Origin: Halomarina pelagica
Lineage (GTDB): Archaea > Halobacteriota > Halobacteria > Halobacteriales > Haloarculaceae
Direction: 5' to 3'
Assembly: GCF_024228315.1 (NCBI RefSeq)
Contig: NZ_CP100455.1
Coordinates: 372,001-436,000, forward strand
DNA length: 64,000 nt
In this document: positions 1 to 8,636 of the stretch, one piece after another
Layout of the letters: each line of letters starts with the position of its first letter
How positions within the stretch are numbered: position 1 is the stretch's first letter
Translations under genes and position numbers: made by a program
The notes under the pieces: model-generated
Told to the model about the DNA's origin: nothing
The model's input: the letters and a program-made list of their open reading frames with translations, nothing else
Databases searched by the model: none

Positions 1-78
1 TGGGTGCGCCAGGACGGAAAAGGGTCCGCAGGCGATCGCAAGGGCGATCGGCGCTCCGCGTTCCGCTCGCGTCGAACG

Positions 79-1215
79 CTACGAGAGCGCGTCGTCGAGC
101 ACCTCGCGCACCTCGCGCCGGAACCGCTCGCGGCCGAAGCGTCGCTCCACGGACGCCGGGTCCGGACGGAGGTCCGCCCGGAGGTCCGGCGAGGAGAGGA
201 CGCGGTCGATCGTCTCGATCGCGTCCTCGACGGTGTGGTAGGTGAGGTGCGCCCGCCGGTCGACGATGTCGCGCTGTCCGCCGTTGTCGGGGACGAACGG
301 GAGCGCGCCGCCGGCGACGAGTTCGGCGACGGCCATCCCGAAGTGCTCGTGGCGCTTCGCGTGGAGCCCGTAGCGGTGCGTGCACACGAGTTCGACGAGC
401 CGTTCGCGCGGGAGTTCCCCCTCGATCGAGACGTGCGGCCGGTCGGCGGCGAGGGAGGCGAGGCGCTCGCGGTACCCCTCGTCGTACGCCGGGCCGACGA
501 GGTGGAGGTGCACGTCGTGGCCCCGCTCGCGCACCCCGTCGACGACGGCGATGACGTCCTCCAGGTTCTTGTAGGGGGCGAGCCGACCGATCGTCACGAA
601 CCCCTCCTCGCGCTCCTCCCACGGGCGCGGGTCGAACCCGTGCGTGTCGACCGGCGGGTGGACCACCTCGGGGCGCGCGCCGTAGGCGTCCTGCACGACG
701 TCCGCCATCCACGAGGAGTTGGTGAGGAGGCGACTCCCCCTGATGGTCTCGGCGTCGTACCCGCCCACTCGGTAGGAGAGGCGGTCGTAGGCGTGGTCGA
801 CGAAGCTGTCCTCGCCGACGCGCTTCGAGACGACGAGCCGCGCGAACCGGGGCGTGTGGACGTACTGGACGAGCGGGCCGGGGACGCTCAGCTCGTTGTC
901 CGTGCCGACGGTGGCGTCGAACCGCCCCGCGTGACGGGCGACGAACCGGTTGAGGAGGGCGTTCCGGAGGTTGTACAGCGTGACGCCGGTCGCGTCCTCG
1001 AGCGCGTCGAGTACTCGCTTCGAGCGGCGCGGTCGGCGGACGGCGACGTCCGCCACGTCGGTCCGGTAGTACTCGTTCAACTCGTCGAAGTCGGGGCGGG
1101 TCACGGTGAACAGCGTCACGTCGTGGTTCGAGAGGGCCTCGAGGACGTTCATGCACACCGCCTCGCCGCCCCCCTTCGCCGTCAGGTCGACGTGCGCGAC
1201 TGCTATCCGTGCCAT
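79..1215 (-). CDS. Glycosyltransferase family 4 protein
   Basis: Probable retaining GT-B glycosyltransferase of 378 residues that would transfer a sugar from a nucleotide donor during surface-glycan assembly at the cytoplasmic face. The start ATG at 1215 gives MARIAVAHVD followed by the Gly-rich GGGEA loop (residues 15-19) that usually opens GT4 enzymes. The upstream in-frame extension to 1368 is Arg/Ser-rich and overlaps the divergent gene, so I excluded it. The C-terminal donor-binding EX7E motif is seen as EHFGMAVAE (about 290-298), preceded by the GRLAPYKN phosphate-binding segment. It is divergent from a GT2 gene and a sulfatase-like gene, which suggests a surface polysaccharide or protein-glycosylation role. 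Donor and acceptor cannot be inferred. Confidence 0.88.
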   Translation of the reverse strand: MARIAVAHVDLTAKGGGEAVCMNVLEALSNHDVTLFTVTRPDFDELNEYYRTDVADVAVRRPRRSKRVLDALEDATGVTLYNLRNALLNRFVARHAGRFDATVGTDNELSVPGPLVQYVHTPRFARLVVSKRVGEDSFVDHAYDRLSYRVGGYDAETIRGSRLLTNSSWMADVVQDAYGARPEVVHPPVDTHGFDPRPWEEREEGFVTIGRLAPYKNLEDVIAVVDGVRERGHDVHLHLVGPAYDEGYRERLASLAADRPHVSIEGELPRERLVELVCTHRYGLHAKRHEHFGMAVAELVAGGALPFVPDNGGQRDIVDRRAHLTYHTVEDAIETIDRVLSSPDLRADLRPDPASVERRFGRERFRREVREVLDDALS

Positions 1216-1351
1216 GGTCTGATCGACGGATCGCCGCGTGGCGATCCTCGCCGACGGTGCGTCGGCGGACGGGTTAAGCGACGGGTCTGCCCTCGCAGGG
1301 CGCGCAAATGCAGACGTGACGGAGATGCGGCCGGCCCCCCAACGGAACGCG

Positions 1352-2278
1352 ATGGCGAACCGACCCACCGTCTCGGTCGTCGTTCCGACGTACTACCGCA
1401 ACGACCGGCTCCGTGAGGCGATCGACGGCGCGCTCGCCCAGCGAGCGCCGGTCGAGGTGATCGTCGTCGACGGGTCGGGCGAGGCCCACGCGCGCCCGGT
1501 CGTCGAGGCGTTCGACGGGACCGGGGAAGGTGACGGAGGGGAGATCGAGTACGTCGCCCAGGCGCGCGACGAGGGTCCGCACGCCGCCCGGAGCCTCGGC
1601 GCGGAACGCGCGACCGGCGAGTACGTCCAGTTTCTCGACGACGACGACCGCCTCCTCCCGGGCAAGTTCGAGGCGCAGCTCCCCCTGCTCGAGGCCGACG
1701 AGGCGGTCGGCGTCGTCTACTCCGGCCTGCGCGACGAGGAGTGGGGCGTCGTCGATCCGATCCCGGACGTCCGCGGCGACGTGCTCGAACACGCGCTCCG
1801 GCTCCGGACGTTCCCCTGCGTCCCGTCGACGATGCTCGTCGATCGGGCGGTGGTCGACGACCTCCTCCCGTTCGAGCACCGCCACGGGGCCGACGACTCG
1901 GGGATGAAGATCGAACTCGCGCGGCGGACGCGGTTCGACTACGTCGACCGACCGCTGGTCGAACGCGGTAAGCCCGACGGGACGCTCTCCTCCTCGTGGG
2001 CGCACGTCGACGGACGGCGGTACCTCGTCCGCCGCTACGCCGACCTCTACGATCGGTACCCCGACGAGGTCCGGCGGACGGCGGTCCGACAGACCCACTA
2101 CCGCGCGGGGAACAAGCACCTCGAGGAGTCGGCGTGGTCGCCGAGCGCGCCCGTCGAGTTCGCGCGGGCGGCCTACCACACGCCCGAACGGCGGGGGCGG
2201 TACGCCGCGACGGCGGTCGCCTCGGTGTTCGGCCGCCCCGGGATCGACGCCGCCGATCGGCTGGGGATCGCGCCGTGA
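1352..2278 (+). CDS. Glycosyltransferase family 2 protein
   Basis: Inverting GT-A glycosyltransferase, 308 residues. The N-terminus carries the family hallmark PTVSVVVPTYYR (residues 5-16), and the metal/nucleotide-binding acidic motif is FLDDDDR (94-100), inside ATGEYVQFLDDDDRLLPG. ATG 1352 places this hallmark right at the start; ATG 1325 in the same frame is an alternative. It is about 140 bases from the divergent GT4 start, and its stop overlaps the GTG of the next gene (GTGA), so the two downstream genes are probably co-transcribed. The length fits a single-domain GT2 with a short helical tail and no membrane anchor. The donor sugar is unknown. Confidence 0.88.
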   Translation: MANRPTVSVVVPTYYRNDRLREAIDGALAQRAPVEVIVVDGSGEAHARPVVEAFDGTGEGDGGEIEYVAQARDEGPHAARSLGAERATGEYVQFLDDDDRLLPGKFEAQLPLLEADEAVGVVYSGLRDEEWGVVDPIPDVRGDVLEHALRLRTFPCVPSTMLVDRAVVDDLLPFEHRHGADDSGMKIELARRTRFDYVDRPLVERGKPDGTLSSSWAHVDGRRYLVRRYADLYDRYPDEVRRTAVRQTHYRAGNKHLEESAWSPSAPVEFARAAYHTPERRGRYAATAVASVFGRPGIDAADRLGIAP

Positions 2279-3798
2279 GGCCGGAATTCGGCCCGTGGCC
2301 GGGGCGCACGTCGGCGGCGCTCTCGCGGGCGACGGCGGGCGTCCGACTCGCCGGCGGGGAACTCCGCGACGTCGTCCCGGACGGGGTGAAGGTCGTCCCG
2401 GACGGGGCGATCGACCGCGCGGCGGGGATCTGGACCGCCCTGGGGAACCGCCGGCGCGAGCGCCGGGCGGATCGGCGGTTCGCCGCCAGGGAGCGCCCCG
2501 AGCGCGAGCCGGCTCCCGACGCCCCGCAGCACGTGGTCTGCGTCGTCGTGGACGCGCTCCGGGCGGACGCCCTCGACGGGGACGGCACTCCGTTCCTCTC
2601 CGGGCTCTCCGGCGGCGACGCGATCTCGACCTCGACGTGGACGTTCCCCGCGATCGCCTCGCTCATGAGCGGTCGGTACCCGCACGACCACGGGGCGATG
2701 CGTCGCTCGGACTCGTTCGCCGACTCCGTCGAGGACGTCACCGGCCTTCCCGAGCCGATCCCCGACGACGAGCCGCTCCTGTCGGACGCGCTCGCGGGTG
2801 CCGGCTACCGGACCTACGGGGCGTTCGGGTTCGTCGTGCCCTTTCTCGCCCTCCGCGGGCGGTTCGAGACGCACGCGCTCTACGAGGACGCCCCCGCGGC
2901 GCGACTCCTCGCAGATCACGCCGCGTGGCTGGCCGACCACCGCGAGGAGCGGACGTTCTCGTACCTCCACCTCGCCGACTGTCACGAGCCGGTCGATCCG
3001 CCGGCGGGCTACTGGGAGGCCCACGGGGTGGCCGACCTCCCCGGAATACGCGGCTGGCGGCACGAGGACGTCGTCGAGCCCACGCCGACGGTCGAGCGGT
3101 TCCGACGACACCGTCGCCGGCTCTACGACGCGGCGGTGGAGTACGTCGACAACCGCCTGAGCGCCCACCACAACCGCGTGAGCGACCTCGCGGGCGGAGA
3201 CGTCGCCCTCGCGGTCGTCGGCGACCACGGCGAGGGGTTCTGGGAGCGCGCGGCGTTCCACGCCGAGCACTTCGCCGATCCGCGCCCCGCCCACTGCGTC
3301 GGTCACGGCGGCGCTCCCTACGAGGCGGTCGTCCGCGTCCCGGTTCGGACGGCGGGTCTCGGCGTCGCGCGCGCCGACGCCGACGGGTGTGGAAACGAGA
3401 GGGAGCGGCTCACGTCGCTCCTCGACGCCGCGCCGACGATCGCCGAGGTCGTCGGCGTCGATCTCCCCGACGCCCCCGACGCCGTCCCGCTCGGCCGATC
3501 GATCCCGGACGAGCGGGTGGTCCTCGTCGAGGGGGTCCGCTACGGCTACGAGAAGAAGGCCGCGTACGTGCGGGGTGGGGAGCAGACGTGGAAGCGCCTC
3601 GTCTCGCGCGGGGACGACGTGGACACGACGATCGAACTCCCGGGGGCGGTTCACCGCCCGCCGCCGGAGGCGATCGGGCGACGGCTCCGCGACGCCCTCC
3701 CGTCGTGGCCGGGCGAGAACCGGACCCGACCCGGACGGACCGACGGCGAACTCTCCTCCGACCTCGAACGCCGACTCGACCGCCTCGGGTATCGGTGA
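2275..3798 (+). CDS. Sulfatase / alkaline-phosphatase superfamily protein
   Basis: AlkP-fold hydrolase or transferase, 507 residues, without an obvious signal peptide. A GTG start at 2275 overlaps the preceding stop (GTGA), and no better start follows for 200 bases. The first metal site is VVVDALRAD (about 91-98). The nucleophile region is STWTFPAIASLMSG, in which a Thr takes the place of the sulfatase Cys/Ser. The second metal site is VGDHGEGFW (about residues 315-323). A Thr nucleophile fits the wider family of phospho- or sulfo-group transferases that modify surface glycans. Translational coupling to the GT2 gene supports such a role. A true sulfatase activity is not shown by the sequence. 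Confidence 0.85.
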   Translation: MRPEFGPWPGRTSAALSRATAGVRLAGGELRDVVPDGVKVVPDGAIDRAAGIWTALGNRRRERRADRRFAARERPEREPAPDAPQHVVCVVVDALRADALDGDGTPFLSGLSGGDAISTSTWTFPAIASLMSGRYPHDHGAMRRSDSFADSVEDVTGLPEPIPDDEPLLSDALAGAGYRTYGAFGFVVPFLALRGRFETHALYEDAPAARLLADHAAWLADHREERTFSYLHLADCHEPVDPPAGYWEAHGVADLPGIRGWRHEDVVEPTPTVERFRRHRRRLYDAAVEYVDNRLSAHHNRVSDLAGGDVALAVVGDHGEGFWERAAFHAEHFADPRPAHCVGHGGAPYEAVVRVPVRTAGLGVARADADGCGNERERLTSLLDAAPTIAEVVGVDLPDAPDAVPLGRSIPDERVVLVEGVRYGYEKKAAYVRGGEQTWKRLVSRGDDVDTTIELPGAVHRPPPEAIGRRLRDALPSWPGENRTRPGRTDGELSSDLERRLDRLGYR

Positions 3799-3880
3799 CC
3801 CGGGCCGTCCGTCAGGCCGGCGTTCGCTATCGACTATCGTCGGTCGTCGGAGGAAGAGAAGTCGACGCGGGGAGACGTCC

Positions 3881-4240
3881 TCAGGCCCCGACGACGCCGG
3901 CCGCGTCGGGCGCGACGACGCCCAGGAGCGCGAGCACGTAGACGATAATCAGCGACGCCAGCCACGCGATGAGCGCGATGCCGGCGGCGCTCAGCCAGCC
4001 GCCGGGGTACCGCCAGTTGATGACGCCGAGGTACGCGACGAGCGCGAGCAGCGGACCGAGCAGCGGGACCCAGCCGAACAGGAAGGCGACGATCGCCCAG
4101 ACGGCGGACGCGACGAGCGCCGTAATGACGGCGTAGGTGAAGTCCGCCGCGCCGGTGATGACGCGCGCGCCGACGTAGATGCCGGCCGCGCCGACGATCA
4201 GGCCGATCAGGAACACGATGATCGTATCGACGAGTGCCAT
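3881..4240 (-). CDS. Small polytopic membrane protein
   Basis: Hydrophobic protein of 119 residues with about four membrane segments (starting with VDTIIVFLIGLIVGAAGIYV, then segments around AVITALVASAVWAIVAF, LLGPLLALVAYLGVI and AALIAWLASLIIVYVLAL-like stretches). ATG 4240 is chosen over the upstream in-frame ATG at 4273 because the extension adds only polar residues before the first helix. It belongs to a class of small, uncharacterised haloarchaeal membrane proteins. I see no catalytic motif. It converges with the sulfatase-like gene, so it is an independent transcription unit. Confidence 0.7.
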   Translation of the reverse strand: MALVDTIIVFLIGLIVGAAGIYVGARVITGAADFTYAVITALVASAVWAIVAFLFGWVPLLGPLLALVAYLGVINWRYPGGWLSAAGIALIAWLASLIIVYVLALLGVVAPDAAGVVGA

Positions 4241-4335
4241 ATCGAAAGACAGGACGTCTAGCCTCCTCAGCACGTTGCTTTCTCATTCAGGGTGGCCCGG
4301 AACGTGCGTCGCGCTCCACGACTTTCGGCGGCGAG

Positions 4336-4524
4336 CGCCGGACCGTCTCGATACACCTCGACGTGGAGGGACCGCTTCGCCTCGTGAACCTCCTCGAGAA
4401 GCGCGGGTACGACGTCGACGGGAAAACGGTCGAACTCGAACTCGAGCCCTACGGCGTACGCTGGTTCCGCGTCGGCGACGTCCAGGCATCGGAGAAGGGT
4501 GCGACGCCCCGCTCGGACGGCTGA
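4336..4524 (+). pseudogene. Possible remnant of a glycosidase C-terminal beta domain
   Basis: This open frame encodes a stretch resembling the last beta-sandwich domain of alpha-amylase or trehalose-synthase type GH13 enzymes: RTVSIHLDVEG, then LLEKRGYDVDGK, then LELEPYGVRWFRV. Such enzymes typically end with a phrase like LxPYGxxWFRL. No catalytic barrel is present upstream: the frame runs back only into the start of the divergent small membrane gene. I therefore read it as a decayed 3' end of a carbohydrate-active gene. A short, independent protein with a start near 4234 is the alternative. Confidence 0.35.
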
Positions 4525-4597
4525 TCGAGGTACCTACAGTCGCCGTTACAGCGATATCGCCGTCTCGGCGGCTCCGTTCGGCGGTCCACCGCGGCGG

Positions 4598-6133
4598 TCA
4601 GTCCCGGGGCGATCGTCTCGGGAGGTCCTCGACGGCCGGCCCGTCCAGGACGCTCCCGTCGGGATCGAAGCGGGAGCCGTGACAGGGGCAGTCCCAGGTC
4701 TTCTCCGCGTCGTTCCAGTCGACGATGCAGTCCATGTGGGTGCAGACGGCGGAGACGGTGTGGAGTTCGCCCCCCTCGTCGCGGTACTGGCCGACCGGCC
4801 GTCCGTCGTGACGGACCACCCGGGCCTCGCCGGGGGCCGGCGTCGCCGCGTCGGCGCGCAACCCGTCGGTCCACCCCGTGACGAACTCCTTCGCCACGTG
4901 CGCGTTCTCCTTCAGTGCGGTGCGGACCGCGGAGAAGGAGAACCGCGTCGGGTCGTACACCGTCCGGTAGGGGTTCGGTCGGCCGAGCGCCATGTCGGCC
5001 AGGAGCCTCCCCGCGGCGGTGCCGTTGGTCATCCCCCAGCCGCCGAACCCGGTCCCGACGAGGATCCCGTCGCTCGTCGGGCCGGCGCGACCGACGAACG
5101 GGATCCGGTCGGGCGTCGAGTAGTCCTGCGTCGACCAGCGGTAGGGGATCTCCTCGACGTCGAACCGCTTCCGGGCGTAACGTTCGAGGCGCTCGTAGCG
5201 CTCCGGGGCGTCTCCGTGTCCCGTCTTGTGCGCCTCGCCCCCGACGAGGACGAGGTCCTCCTGGCCCGCGACGTGCGTGCGGAGCGACCGCATCGGCTCG
5301 CCCGGCTTGTAGTACAGCCCCTCCGTCGGGACGTCGCTCGCCCGCACCGCCAGCACGTAGGACCGTTCGGGGTAGAGCCGCGCGAAGAACAGCCGCCGAT
5401 CGAGGATCGGAAAGTGCGTCGCGACGACGACCGTCTCCGCCGCCACCGTCCCGCGGTCGGTCACGACGCGGTTGAGCCGACCGCGCTCGATCTCCAGGGC
5501 CTTCGTCCGCTCGAAGACGTGGCTCCCCGCCTCGTCGATCGACGCCGCGAGCGCGAGCAGGTACTCCCGGGGGTGGAACCGCGCCTGGTCGTCGACCCGG
5601 ATCGCGGCCTCCACGTCGAACGGCAGCGGCGTGTCCTCGACGAAACTCGCCGGGAGGCCGAGCGCCGTCGCGGCGTCGACCTCGGCGGCGATCGCGTCGC
5701 GCCGGTCGGGCGAGTCAGTGTACGTGTACGCCGGCGTCCGCCCGAAGTCGCACTCGATCTCCCGCCGTTCGACCGTCTCGGCGATATGCTCGATGGCCCG
5801 CTGGTTCGCCTCGGCGTACTGGCGGGCCAGCCCGTCGCCGACCGTGGACCTGAGCCGGTCGTAGATCAGCCCGTGCTGGGCCGTGACCTTCGCCGTCGTC
5901 CGCCCGGTGACCCCCTCGACGACGTGGCCCGACTCGACGACGGCCACCTCCTCGCCGGCGTCGGCGAGTTCGGCCGCCGCGGTCAGCCCGGTGATCCCGC
6001 CGCCGACGACGGCGACGTCGACGCGCCGATCGGCGGAGAGCGGATCGTACGACGTCTCGGGCGTCGTGTCGATCCAGACCGATTCGGTCGGCGTCGGTGC
6101 GGTACCGTCTCCGGCGGATTCGTCATCACTCAT
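4598..6133 (-). CDS. FAD-dependent oxidoreductase with C-terminal Rieske [2Fe-2S] domain
   Basis: Two-domain redox protein of 511 residues. Residues about 38-400 form a DAO-type flavoprotein: the dinucleotide motif VVGGGITGL (42-50), VVESG closing the second strand, and a C-terminal FAD contact at GTGFGGWGMTNG. Residues about 425-500 form a Rieske domain with ligands C464-T-H466 and C482-P-C-H485. C469 and C484 match the disulfide pair of cytochrome bc1-type Rieske proteins. The same domain order is known in the Bacillus YhfW-type family, whose substrate is not established. The start at 6133 gives MSDDESAG; the longer frame upstream is low-complexity. It is divergent from an SDR gene across a G-rich repeat. 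No signal peptide, so it is probably cytoplasmic. Confidence 0.88.
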   Translation of the reverse strand: MSDDESAGDGTAPTPTESVWIDTTPETSYDPLSADRRVDVAVVGGGITGLTAAAELADAGEEVAVVESGHVVEGVTGRTTAKVTAQHGLIYDRLRSTVGDGLARQYAEANQRAIEHIAETVERREIECDFGRTPAYTYTDSPDRRDAIAAEVDAATALGLPASFVEDTPLPFDVEAAIRVDDQARFHPREYLLALAASIDEAGSHVFERTKALEIERGRLNRVVTDRGTVAAETVVVATHFPILDRRLFFARLYPERSYVLAVRASDVPTEGLYYKPGEPMRSLRTHVAGQEDLVLVGGEAHKTGHGDAPERYERLERYARKRFDVEEIPYRWSTQDYSTPDRIPFVGRAGPTSDGILVGTGFGGWGMTNGTAAGRLLADMALGRPNPYRTVYDPTRFSFSAVRTALKENAHVAKEFVTGWTDGLRADAATPAPGEARVVRHDGRPVGQYRDEGGELHTVSAVCTHMDCIVDWNDAEKTWDCPCHGSRFDPDGSVLDGPAVEDLPRRSPRD

Positions 6134-6446
6134 GCGTATCGACCCGAGGCCTGCGCCCCCGGTGAGGTGATCGTGATTGACCCGACCGCCGGATACGTGT
6201 TCGGCTGGCGAATCCGACGGCGGAACAGCGAGCGCGGCGACGGAGTCCGCGACGAGGGTGGTGAGGTGCGGCCGGGGTCGAGCGCGGTCGGGGTCGAGAG
6301 TCGTCAGGGCCGAGTGCGGTCGGATCGAGGGCGGTGGTGAGGTGAGGTGAGGTGGGGTGAGGTGAGGTGGGGCGACGGGGCGTGAGCCGCCGGGTCGACA
6401 TATGCAGGTCGAAGGATCAGGTCGGCGGTGGCGGTAGCCGTGGTGT
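6134..6446. other. Intergenic region between divergent oxidoreductase genes
   Basis: This 313-base spacer separates the FAD/Rieske gene (minus strand) from the SDR gene (plus strand) and must hold both promoters. It contains imperfect repeats of a GGTCGAG-type unit around 6270-6340, and the pentameric GGTGA repeat described separately. I see no protein-coding signal in it. Confidence 0.6.
6332..6372 (+). repeat. GGTGA/GGTGGGG short tandem repeat, G-quadruplex-like
   Basis: The plus strand has nine GG-starting units in 41 bases: mostly GGTGA, with GGTGG variants ending in GGGG. Runs of GG separated by two- to three-base loops fit a two-tetrad G-quadruplex pattern. It lies about 75-115 bases before the start of the SDR gene. 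Whether it is regulatory or a slippage product is not shown. Confidence 0.7.
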
Positions 6447-7259
6447 ATGGCCGAGTACGATTTCGAGGGGAGGGTAGCGTTCGTCACCGGTGCGGCGAGG
6501 GGGCAGGGTCGCTCACACGCCCTCCGCTACGCCGAGAACGGCGCGGACGTGGTCGTCACCGACGTCTGCGAGACGGACGAGGACTCGACGTACGAGCTGT
6601 CGGGCCGCGAGCAACTGGAGGAGACGGTCGGCCTCGTCGAGGAGCGGGGGCAGGACGCGATCGGCGTGAAGGTGGACGTCTCGGACGAGGCGGCGGTCGA
6701 ACGCGCGGTCGGGGAGGCCCTCGACGCGTTCGGCCGGATCGACATCCTCGCGAACAACGCCGGCGTGGCACCCGTCTCCGGCCTGCTCGACCTCGACGAG
6801 CGGACCTGGGACTACACGCTCGACGTGAACCTGAAGGGGATGTGGCTCACCGCGAAGCACGTCGGGCGACACATGGTCGAACGCGGCGAGGGGGGACGCA
6901 TCGTCAACACCTCCTCTACGGCCGGTCTCGCCGCCTCGCCGGGCCTCGGCCACTACACGGCCGCGAAACACGGCGTCGTCGGGCTGACCAAGACGCTCGC
7001 GGTGGAACTCGCCCCGCACGACGTCACGGTCAACGCCGTCTGTCCGACCGCCGTGGACACGGAGATGACCAGCGGCATCGTCGAGACGATCGACGACGAG
7101 ATCGCCGCCATCGCCGAACAGTCGGGACCGGACAACCTCTTCTCGGACATCCTCCAACCGGAGGACGTCAGCGCGGCGTTCATGTGGCTGTCGAGCGACG
7201 ACGCCCGCTTCGTCACCGGCACCGCGATCCCGGTGGCGGCGGGCGCGACCGCCCTCTGA
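6447..7259 (+). CDS. Mycofactocin-type short-chain dehydrogenase/reductase
   Basis: SDR oxidoreductase of 270 residues. The NAD-binding motif is TGAARGQGRSHA (14-25), and the family also shows NNAGV and the catalytic YTAAK (about 168-172) with an upstream Ser in NTSSTAG. The GQGRSHA variant, together with an insert after the second strand (YELSGREQLEETVGLVEERGQ region, about residues 51-72), is characteristic of the SDR subfamily linked to the peptide redox cofactor mycofactocin, where bound NAD is non-exchangeable. That assignment is from family knowledge; no mycofactocin biosynthesis gene is in this window. It stands alone after the G-rich repeat. The substrate is probably an alcohol or carbonyl compound but is unknown. 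Confidence 0.88.
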   Translation: MAEYDFEGRVAFVTGAARGQGRSHALRYAENGADVVVTDVCETDEDSTYELSGREQLEETVGLVEERGQDAIGVKVDVSDEAAVERAVGEALDAFGRIDILANNAGVAPVSGLLDLDERTWDYTLDVNLKGMWLTAKHVGRHMVERGEGGRIVNTSSTAGLAASPGLGHYTAAKHGVVGLTKTLAVELAPHDVTVNAVCPTAVDTEMTSGIVETIDDEIAAIAEQSGPDNLFSDILQPEDVSAAFMWLSSDDARFVTGTAIPVAAGATAL

Positions 7260-7432
7260 ACGGGATCCCGAGCGGACCACGGCCCCGCCTCGTTGGAACG
7301 CCGGCCCGACGTGCGAGCCGAGCCGACCGAACTGGCCGTGCCGATGCACGCGACACACACGGCGCACGCGGCGCACCGACCGTGAGATCGCAGACCCAAC
7401 TCTCTTGAACCACCTTGTCGTTCGGTGACACG

Positions 7433-8020
7433 ATGTCGTCACGTACCGAAGACGCGACCCGGGGGACGCTGCTGAGCGGCGCGGGAGGGCGTGCGGGCGG
7501 CCTCCCCGTCGGGAAGTGGGCACGGATCGCGATGCGCGAGGTGGTGAAGGAGGCGATAAAGGACGCGGTCGTCGAGGGGATCGAGGAGGCCGACCGGCGC
7601 GCGGCGGCCGATCGCGCGGAATCGCGGAAGCGGTCGAAGAACGCGCGCGGCCGGCGTCGGTCGGCGTCGGGAGAGCACGACCGCCGGTCCGGGAAGGGCG
7701 GACTCCTGCTCAAGTCGATGCTGGTCGTCGGCCTCGTCGCCCTCGCGCTCGGGCGGCGGGAGCGACTCCGATCGGCGGCGACGGACGCGCGCGAGCGAAT
7801 CGCCGGCTCGACGGGACCGGACGGCGAGGACGGCGACCGAGGGGATCGCCCGGGGGCGACCGGCGACGATCGGGCCGACCGGCGCGCCGGACGCGACCGA
7901 TCCGAGCACGTCGAGGGGGAGGCCTCGGGCGGCGTCGACGAGCGCGAACCCGACGAAGGAGGCGAAGCGGACGACGACGAGGCGGACGCCGAGTCACCGG
8001 AGCAGGAGGCGACCGACTGA
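7433..8020 (+). CDS. Hypothetical protein with one membrane segment and acidic tail
   Basis: Protein of 195 residues that I cannot assign to a known function. After a Gly-rich N-terminus there is an amphipathic helix (REVVKEAIKDAVVEGIEEA), a basic patch, one hydrophobic segment (LLLKSMLVVGLVALALG, roughly residues 90-106) and a long acidic, low-complexity tail of about 80 residues rich in Asp, Glu and Gly. The layout suggests a membrane-anchored protein with a disordered tail. ATG 7433 is used because the earlier in-frame start is TTG. It is followed by 150 non-coding bases. Confidence 0.6.
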   Translation: MSSRTEDATRGTLLSGAGGRAGGLPVGKWARIAMREVVKEAIKDAVVEGIEEADRRAAADRAESRKRSKNARGRRRSASGEHDRRSGKGGLLLKSMLVVGLVALALGRRERLRSAATDARERIAGSTGPDGEDGDRGDRPGATGDDRADRRAGRDRSEHVEGEASGGVDEREPDEGGEADDDEADAESPEQEATD

Positions 8021-8177
8021 CGGCCGTCGAGGTCGGCGTCGGGCGGTCGACCCCGCCGCGCCACGGCCGCGGATCCGTCGCTCGCGAGTCGCCGGTCGTC
8101 GAGGTCCGTGAAACCGCGCCGAACCCTGCCTGTCGAAACACCGGGGTTGATAATCCGACGGAACGAAGGATCGGGCT

Positions 8178-8504
8178 ATGAGTGGATTCGGAGAGACGCC
8201 GCCCGAGGAGGACGAAGACGAGGTAACCCAGCTCTCCTTCGGCCAGACGCTCTACACGGAGAGCGGAACGCCGGTCGGGGAGGTTCGAAGCATCGAGGAG
8301 GGGGGCGTGTTCGTCACCGTCCGGGAGGGCGTGGAGGCGCTCACGGTCGAACACGCCCGCTCGGGGCACGAGTTCGGCGAGGCGGAACTCGTCTGGCGCT
8401 GTACGGAGTGCGGGGAGATGGGTGAGATAGACGACGGACTCCCCGAGGAGTGCCCGAACTGCGGCGCGCCGAAGGAGGACCTGATGTACTGGACCGAGGA
8501 CTGA
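8178..8504 (+). CDS. Rubredoxin-like zinc-ribbon protein (haloarchaeal DUF7130 type)
   Basis: Small protein of 108 residues with an N-terminal PRC-like beta domain (about 18-65; SFGQTLYTESGTPVGEVRSI) followed by a zinc ribbon: CTECG (about 75-79) and CPNCG (about 94-98) separated by an acidic loop, ending in DLMYWTED. The four Cys would bind zinc or iron in a rubredoxin-like knuckle. Proteins of this build are common in haloarchaea and have no established role. The name DUF7130 is from memory. It is a single gene with no operon partner. Confidence 0.75.
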   Translation: MSGFGETPPEEDEDEVTQLSFGQTLYTESGTPVGEVRSIEEGGVFVTVREGVEALTVEHARSGHEFGEAELVWRCTECGEMGEIDDGLPEECPNCGAPKEDLMYWTED

Positions 8505-8636
8505 GACGGACTGCCGTAACTGCGTACCGCTTCGACCGCCCGCTTCCGTGCGGTCGCTACGTAACTGACGTACTGCAGTCGGTGCGAGGCGATCTGTCGG
8601 GACCGCCGAGGAAGAGCGACCGGTCTCCGCGGGCGG

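Noticed and set aside
4-1416. Long plus-strand open frame at the left end
   Set aside because: It lies opposite the GT4 gene; its translation is a low-complexity Arg/Val/Glu-rich shadow typical of GC-rich DNA and has no domain.
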